Source: JBEKCP01 sp049509515 | GTDB taxonomy: Bacteria; Planctomycetota; Planctomycetia; Pirellulales; Thermoguttaceae | Assembly: GCA_049509515.1 (NCBI GenBank) | Contig: JBEKZV010000008.1 | Span: 1-64,000 of the forward strand | Length of the DNA stretch: 64,000 nucleotides | Direction: 5' to 3' | In this document: positions 59,462 through 64,000 of the stretch, one piece after another | Position numbering within the stretch: position 1 is the first letter of the stretch | How the letters are laid out: every line of letters starts with the position of its first letter | Position numbers and translations under genes: made by a program | The notes under the pieces: generated by a model | Databases searched by the model: none | What the model saw: only the letters and a program-made list of their open reading frames with translations | What the model was told of the DNA's origin: nothing

Positions 59462-59836
59462 TTGGAACGCTCGCTGACCGTGTTGCTGCCCGTCCACGAT
59501 GCCCAATCCACACTCGCCGACACCGTGGCGGAAGTCCTGGAAGTGGCCTCGGACTGGACGCAGCGGATCGAGCTGCTGATCATTGACGACGGCTCGACGG
59601 ACGCCACCAGCGAGGTGGCCCACGAGTTGGTGCGGCACTATCCGCAGGTACGGGCGATCCGCCACAACCGGCGGTTGGGGCGAGAGGCGGCGGTCGAGAC
59701 GGGCTTGGCCCAGAGCCGGGGGGACGTGGTGGTCGTCCGCGAGCCGGGCCGGTTGGCATTCGAGAGCCTACACCGCACCAGCAAGCCCGCCAGACCCAAC
59801 TACTTGGGGTACCTCAAACAGGTCCGGCGGCCCTAG
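59462..59836 (+). CDS. Short family-2 glycosyltransferase-like protein
   Basis: 124 residues from a TTG with AAGGAAGGG 6 nt upstream. LTVLLPVHDAQSTLADTVAEVL, ELLIIDDGSTDATSEVA (DDGSTD donor motif), HYPQVRAIRHNRRLGREAAVETGL, the first half of a GT-A fold. The acceptor half with the DxD and catalytic base is absent, so either it is a fragment or a planctomycete-type stand-alone nucleotide-sugar binding domain. Its last 30 residues show no GT2 similarity. Confidence 0.55.
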   Translation: MERSLTVLLPVHDAQSTLADTVAEVLEVASDWTQRIELLIIDDGSTDATSEVAHELVRHYPQVRAIRHNRRLGREAAVETGLAQSRGDVVVVREPGRLAFESLHRTSKPARPNYLGYLKQVRRP

Positions 59837-60313
59837 CGCCCCGCCGCGGATTGCTGGCTTGGCCCATAGGCCGCCCTGCCGGGCGGAACCGACCGAACCC
59901 GCGACTGCCAGTACGGTTGCGTCGGCCGGAGCGGCCCTTCTCGGCCCGGAAAAAGGGGGATGGGCTCGGTTTGTGCGGGCCGCCGGGCGGCAGATTTTCC
60001 CCCTTTTCCGCTTTAGACCATGCCGGAATTGCCGCCTGGGGAATTTTTGATGGACTTTTCTTGCGGAGCGGTTCTTGCCCGTGTATCATAGGGGTCGGAG
60101 AAGAGGCGCGCGTTAGTCAACTGCTTGTCGTCGGGTTCTTTGGATTTTGCTTGCGGCAGTTGCCGTCGGGAAGTCTTGCGGTGGTGTTCACAGGGCAAGC
60201 ATCGTCGCCGGACGGAATCGCAGCGGTCGGCGGATCGGGGTATCTCTTGCGCCGAACACGTTTGTTCTCCTGCTATCTTCTTTGATTCGCCAGCGCTGCG
60301 CCAGGAGCGTCTC
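59837..60313. other. Non-coding gap with palindrome and promoter
   Basis: 59947-60009 is an inverted repeat (CGGAAAAAGGGGGA...TCCCCCTTTTCCG) with a GCGGGCCGCCGGGCGGCA loop, resembling family A. 60061-60089 has a TTGCGG-17 bp-TATCAT promoter-like pair. Open frames here have no recognisable content. Confidence 0.6.
60061..60089 (+). promoter_or_regulatory. Putative promoter for XRE-like gene
   Basis: TTGCGG (60061-60066), 17-bp spacer, TATCAT (60084-60089), 225 bp before the gene at 60314. Confidence 0.4.
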
Positions 60314-60841
60314 ATGAGCATCGTGGATTCGTCATCGCAGACAGAGGGACAGGGAGAAGGGGAGTTGCGGCTTTCCGGCAGTCCACGCGCACTGCACCGT
60401 TTGGCAACCGTGCGCCGGCTGCAAGGAATCTCGCGCCACACGTTGGCGCGACGAATGCACGTGGAGGTCTCCGACGTTTCCCGCCAGGAAGACGAGACCT
60501 CCGACTTGCCGCTGAGCAAGCTCTACGCGTGGCAAAAGGCGCTGGACGTCCCGGTCGCGGAGTTGCTGATCGAGTCGGAAGACACGCTCGCGCAGCCGCT
60601 CTTGCAGCGGGCGCAGATGATCCGCCTCATGAAGACCGCGCTGGCCATCTTCGAACAGTCCGTCGAGGACACCGTCCGCCTGATGGCGCAGACGCTGGTC
60701 GAGCAGCTCATCGAGATCATGCCGGAATTGCGGGGCGTCAGCGCCTGGCATACCGTCGGCAAGCGGCGCCGGCTCGACGAGCTGGGCGTCGCGGCCGAAC
60801 GCTCGCTGTCGGAAGAGGTCTTCATCGACCTCTCCGAATGA
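60314..60841 (+). CDS. XRE-type HTH regulator
   Basis: 175 residues. HTH_XRE-like domain at ~30-85: LATVRRLQGISRHTLARRM then SDVSRQEDETSDLPLSKLYAWQKALDVPVAELL (helix 2/3 slightly atypical). The C-terminal half is helical (MIRLMKTALAIFEQ, VRLMAQTLVEQLIEIMPEL) and may dimerise. GGAG ribosome site; ATG at 60314. Followed 13 bp later by a CPBP protease gene, so probably co-transcribed and perhaps controlling surface-protein sorting (inference). Confidence 0.7.
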   Translation: MSIVDSSSQTEGQGEGELRLSGSPRALHRLATVRRLQGISRHTLARRMHVEVSDVSRQEDETSDLPLSKLYAWQKALDVPVAELLIESEDTLAQPLLQRAQMIRLMKTALAIFEQSVEDTVRLMAQTLVEQLIEIMPELRGVSAWHTVGKRRRLDELGVAAERSLSEEVFIDLSE

Positions 60842-60854
60842 GGACCGCAGGAAT

Positions 60855-61649
60855 TTGAGCGATTCCGACAGACCGTGCCCGGACCGCGCTGCCCGTGGTC
60901 CCCGGCGGTGGTGGCGGCGCCAGGCCTGGATCGCCCCGGTCCTGCCGCTGTTGATCTACTCCCTGTTGGGCTCGCTGGAGCCGTCGCGGGAGCAGAACGG
61001 CGGCCGGGCCATCGGCTTGGCCATTCCCTACCAGGCGTACCCGCTCGTCTACACGCTGAAGATCGGCCTGACGCTGGTGGCCGTGGCAGCGGTGCTGCCC
61101 GGCTATCCCCGGCCCCTGCGGCGCCCGAGCATGACGGCGCTGGCCGTCGGGGCGGTGGGCGTGGTGGTTTGGGTCGGCCTGTGGCGGCTGGCGCCGGGTC
61201 GCTGGCTGCTGGAGTTTGCGGGGTTTGGCGGACCGGCGGAGAAGCTGGCGAGCCTCGCCGCCCGGCCGGCCTTCAACCCGTTCCAGGAGCTGGGCGGCCA
61301 GTGGTATCAGGCCTGGGCGTTCCTGGCGGTGCGGTTTACCGGCCTGGTGGCCGTCGTGCCGCTCATCGAGGAGTTCTTCCTCCGCGGGTTCCTGATGCCG
61401 TTGGTCGTCGCCGATGACTGGCGGAGCGTGCCGTTCGGCCGCGTCAACAGGGCGGCGGTGGCGGTGAGCCTGATCGTTCCCGCCCTGGCCCATCCGGCCG
61501 AAATGCTGTCGGCCGTCGCCTGGTTCGGGATGGGGACTTGGCTGATGGTCCGGACGCGGAACTTCTGGGACTGCGTGGCCGCCCACGCCGTGACGAACCT
61601 GCTCTTGGGCGTCTACATCGTGGCGGCCGGGCAATGGACCTTGTGGTAG
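60855..61649 (+). CDS. Exosortase-associated CPBP intramembrane protease
   Basis: 264 residues with about seven membrane segments. CPBP (Abi/Rce1-like) motifs: VPLIEEFFLRGFLMPLV (EExxxR), ALAHPAEMLSAVAWF (His), and NFWDCVAAHAVTNLLLGVYI (conserved His/Asn). The size and start resemble the CAAX-protease-related protein found beside exosortase/PEP-CTERM systems; no exosortase is in the window. Starts at a TTG with CAGGA upstream, directly after the HTH gene. Confidence 0.8.
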   Translation: MSDSDRPCPDRAARGPRRWWRRQAWIAPVLPLLIYSLLGSLEPSREQNGGRAIGLAIPYQAYPLVYTLKIGLTLVAVAAVLPGYPRPLRRPSMTALAVGAVGVVVWVGLWRLAPGRWLLEFAGFGGPAEKLASLAARPAFNPFQELGGQWYQAWAFLAVRFTGLVAVVPLIEEFFLRGFLMPLVVADDWRSVPFGRVNRAAVAVSLIVPALAHPAEMLSAVAWFGMGTWLMVRTRNFWDCVAAHAVTNLLLGVYIVAAGQWTLW

Positions 61650-61710
61650 GGCGCCCGCAGCGCCCAAACCCCGGCCCTTCCTCCTGCCTCCCTCGTCTCC
61701 CGGTCGATAT

Positions 61711-61843
61711 CCGCCCTACTTGTCGCCTCACCCGGCACGGCCCAGCAGGGGGCCGAGCAATGGAAATGGAAAAGGCCGGCGTAGGTCCCGTCTGCCGGAC
61801 GGGACGCCGGGCACGCTACCCACTGGCCGGCCTCTGCTCTTCG
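61711..61843. repeat. Dispersed direct repeat D, copy 1
   Basis: About 130 bp similar to 63013-63143: a CGGCACGGCCC.GC.GGGGGCCGAGC motif, an AATGGAAAAGGCCGG motif and CCACTGGCCGGCCTC. It flanks the HTH gene at 61958-62788 on one side. 61650-61957 otherwise shows no gene. Confidence 0.75.
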
Positions 61844-61957
61844 GGCGAAGGCGACGGCCAGCGGCCGAGGTATCGAGCACAAGCGACCGCATCCCCGGCC
61901 CGACGGGCCACCCCTTCACTTTAATTGCGGCGAACCGTTGGCCCGTTGGGACTGCTG

Positions 61958-62788
61958 CTAGTAAGACTCGATTTCGTCTGGTTCTACGCCGGCTCGATCT
62001 GCGATGGTCCGCAATGTTTCGCCGTGCGGCTTCCCCACCTCGTTGCGTTCGATGCGAGCGATGGTCTTTGACGACAGTGGAGCGAAGTCGTTGCGTGTGA
62101 GACCCTTCTGGATTCGCAACCGACGCAATGATGCGCCAAAGGTCTTCTCGTCCCCAAGCAGCTTCTTGCGAGCCTTCCGGCGATACTCCGGATCGGCCTC
62201 GTAGAGAATTGCGTCCGAGGCGGCTTCGTAACCGCCCAGCCGCACCGTGTGGCCGTAGTCGGCAAGGCTCAGCCGGCTGAAATCGGGCTGTACACCCGTG
62301 CCGGATGGCGGGAACATCGAGAAGGGCACCGTGATGGTCCTCATGTTGCCGCGCGTCAAGGCAAGGGTCTGGCTCTGAGGGTCTGCTACGGCTGCGGTGA
62401 ACAGGCCGGCTGCATCGCTCTGCGGAGCCGACAACACGTCGAGCAGTTCTTCCAGAGGCAGGAGCTTCGAGTCAGGGGCAACGCCAGCCACGCGCCGGAA
62501 ACAACCCTGGAGGCCCGGAATGCTGTTGGGACGCGGCGGCTCAAGCGTGACCAGGCCGGAGATGGGCCCGCGACGGTAACGGCACTCCTGGGCGCTGCGG
62601 AGCAAATCGTCCGTGGCCTCTTGCTTCGTCGAAATCCAGACGGACCGGGGAGAGGCGCGCCGCATCGACCGGGCGATCTCCTCCCGGCCCCGGCACAGCA
62701 CGGCGCCACGGATCCGGAGGCCCCGAAACCGGGTTTCGTCAAGGTCCAGCACCACCAGTCGCCTCGGCTTCTTGATTACCTTACCCAT
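61958..62788 (-). CDS. HTH regulator with N-terminal novel domain
   Basis: 276 residues. C-terminal XRE HTH at ~215-270: TFGASLRRLRIQKGLTRNDFAPLSSKTIARIERNE, then GETLRTIADRAGVEPDEIESY. The N-terminal ~200 residues (RRLVVLDLDETRFRGLRIRGAV and onward) have no family I recognise. Preferred ATG at 62788. The gene is bracketed by two ~130-bp direct repeats (61711-61843, 63013-63143), as though it was inserted as a unit. Confidence 0.65.
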   Translation of the reverse strand: MGKVIKKPRRLVVLDLDETRFRGLRIRGAVLCRGREEIARSMRRASPRSVWISTKQEATDDLLRSAQECRYRRGPISGLVTLEPPRPNSIPGLQGCFRRVAGVAPDSKLLPLEELLDVLSAPQSDAAGLFTAAVADPQSQTLALTRGNMRTITVPFSMFPPSGTGVQPDFSRLSLADYGHTVRLGGYEAASDAILYEADPEYRRKARKKLLGDEKTFGASLRRLRIQKGLTRNDFAPLSSKTIARIERNEVGKPHGETLRTIADRAGVEPDEIESY

Positions 62789-63012
62789 CGCTTTCCATCC
62801 CTCCGCACCCAGCGGGCTGGGGAATTCCAGCGAGAAGGCCATTCTCTCACGGCTCCCGCCGACACCCAATTGTGTCCCACAACACACACATCGTCAATAG
62901 GACATATAGACATCGGCTTTTATCTGCGGCTGGTCGAACTGGATGCCATGACGATACCAAGCCGGGACGAGACGGAGAAGATTATGCTCATCCGGGCCGC
63001 TCCCGGACGATA

Positions 63013-63143
63013 GACGCCCTTCCTGCCGCCTTGCCCGGCACGGCCCGGCGGGGGCCGAGCAATGGAAAAGGCCGGGGGGATTCCCCGCGGGGCGTGACCG
63101 GGGCGCCGGGCACACCGCCCACTGGCCGGCCTCCGCTGTTCGG
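63013..63143. repeat. Dispersed direct repeat D, copy 2
   Basis: Second copy of the 61711-61843 repeat, same orientation, 1.3 kb apart. Confidence 0.75.
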
Positions 63144-63854
63144 CACTTGAAATCGGGCCGGGCGATCCGCTAAGATGCGATGGCCGCAGCCTCCCGAGTT
63201 AGGTGTGAGGTGTCAGGTGTAAGGTGTCAGCCTGCCCGCCGGGAGGGTTCGGGCGGCGGTGCTCATTGAAAATACGGCACAGGAGGCTCCCCAAAGGCGC
63301 GGCACTTGGGGAAGTCTCGAAGTCTGTTGACCCAAAGCTGGCGGACGATGCCCCCTAGCGGTGGGGAGACTTCTGGAAAATCGTGAAAATGAAGACCAAA
63401 AGGCGATTTGGGGCCAGAGCGACGGTTGTCACAACACCCGCCCGGCACACGACTTATGGCACGCCCGGAGCGGCGAATCAAAGCGCGAATTTCGTCGCAA
63501 AACACGACGACCAAAAAACGCCTCGGGGCCAGAGCGACGGTTGTCCAAATGCCAATACTGCAAAGGGCTTATGGCACGCCCGTGGGGCGGCAAGCCGAAC
63601 CGCGGATTACACGGACTACGCAGATGGGACTGTGAGAACGGCCAGCCCTCTCTTGTTATCCGCGGCATTCGCGTAATCCGCGGTCCCCTTTGTGGCACCG
63701 CGCCCCGGGTGCCCGCGGCCGCCCCCTCGTCACCCGGCACTCGCCACTCGCCCCTGCCCGCATTCGCATCCTAAAGTTGTCGTGACCCGTCAGAGTTTGC
63801 GCCGGCGCCCATCCGACCGGCACCGGCAGATTCGACAAGGTTGCGACAACCGGC
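63144..63854. repeat. Gene-poor repeat region
   Basis: 63198-63231: AGGTGTG/AGGTGTC 7-bp array. 63404-63475 and 63520-63590: imperfect direct repeats sharing GGGGCCAGAGCGACGGTTGTC and CTTATGGCACGCCCG. 63599-63610/63673-63684: perfect 12-bp ACCGCGGATTAC inverted arms. 63733-63762: CACTCGC heptamers. 62789-63012 also lacks a gene. Open frames in this stretch have no recognisable content. Confidence 0.75.
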
Positions 63855-64000
63855 ATGAAGCGAACGCCTTGCAATTGCCGTTTAGTGCTGGCAACGGCCG
63901 CCTGGCTGGCGGCGGCCGGGTGGGGCTGGCAGGGTGCCGGTGCCGCGGAGGAGCACGCGGAAGACGGACGGCCTGGCGAGTGCAGCTCTGCCGTCCAGCA
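63855..64000 (+). CDS. Secreted protein, N-terminal part (runs off the window)
   Basis: ATG at 63855: MKRTPCNCRLVLATAAWLAAAGW... is a signal peptide with a cleavage site around GAGA/AE, then EEHAEDGRPGECSSAVQ up to the last base. Only 48 residues are visible, so the family cannot be named. Confidence 0.5.
   Translation, partial: MKRTPCNCRLVLATAAWLAAAGWGWQGAGAAEEHAEDGRPGECSSAVQ

Noticed and set aside
1..64000. tRNA or rRNA genes
   Set aside because: I looked for cloverleaf-like GG/TTCRA patterns and conserved rRNA stretches by eye and saw none. A covariance-model scan would be decisive.

Overview
The window reads as chromosomal DNA of a GC-rich planctomycete, most likely of the Pirellulales lineage. 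This is an inference from content. It carries Tat-exported Gfo/Idh/MocA oxidoreductases, a Tat-exported flavin oxidoreductase, an FG-GAP/VCBS protein, an exosortase-type CPBP protease, a Uma2/DUF2281 pair, trypsin-like proteases with planctomycete-style tails, and very many palindromic and 7-bp repeats at gene borders. I saw no rRNA, tRNA, CRISPR array, transposase or phage gene.

Layout. 1-5.2 kb: repeat-rich start, an HTH protein whose tail has been rewritten by a palindromic repeat, and a three-gene minus-strand ABC exporter operon. 5.4-9.1 kb: lipoprotein peptidyl-prolyl isomerase, zinc-ribbon protein, aroA carrying a repeat-derived insertion, and a PfkB kinase. 9.3-11.2 and 24.0-25.9 kb: two stand-alone AAA ATPase-TOPRIM fusions (OLD/PARIS-like, probable defence), with a less GC-biased composition. 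11.5-23.8 kb: two Gfo/Idh/MocA enzymes, a VCBS protein, a 1084-residue trypsin-like protein, Uma2/DUF2281, a ComM-type AAA ATPase, an antitoxin beside a gutted PIN toxin, and a DMT-type membrane protein. 26.1-31.3 kb: TIM-barrel protein, amine-oxidase-like flavoprotein, SDR and a secretin-like protein. 31.5-40.4 kb: a sulfur locus, described below. 40.5-44.0 kb: the molybdenum-cofactor operon moeA-moaA-moaC-(MOSC/MogA). 44.2-52.5 kb: transglutaminase-like protein, a second antitoxin with a truncated PIN toxin, carA, a second trypsin-like protease and a Zn/Mn ABC importer. 52.6-59.1 kb: DUF433 antitoxin remnant, DegT aminotransferase, queC-queD, an HMG-CoA-lyase-like aldolase, RidA and hisI-hisG. 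59.4-64 kb: short GT2, two HTH regulators, a CPBP protease, long repeat-filled gaps, and the start of a secreted protein running off the end.

The most interesting content is the sulfur locus. A single 1120-residue protein joins a two-lobed siroheme sulfite/nitrite reductase, both lobes of which keep a complete C-x5-C...C-x3-C cluster motif as DsrA and DsrB do, to a GltD/DsrL-like FAD/NAD(P)H reductase with terminal ferredoxin modules. It is encoded directly downstream of cysK. Facing it are a YeiH-type exporter with a tiny membrane companion, and an ATP sulfurylase gene overlapping by 4 bp a CbiA-family amidase that could be a DsrN-like siroheme amidase. Together this looks like a compact NAD(P)H-driven sulfite-to-cysteine route assembled from Dsr-type parts.

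The second theme is the repeat layer. Palindromic elements share loop modules while their stems differ. Two insertions carry near-perfect direct duplications of the target (about 24-28 bp), which left both flanking genes intact. At least six unrelated heptanucleotide repeat families occupy gene ends and sometimes encode protein C-termini.
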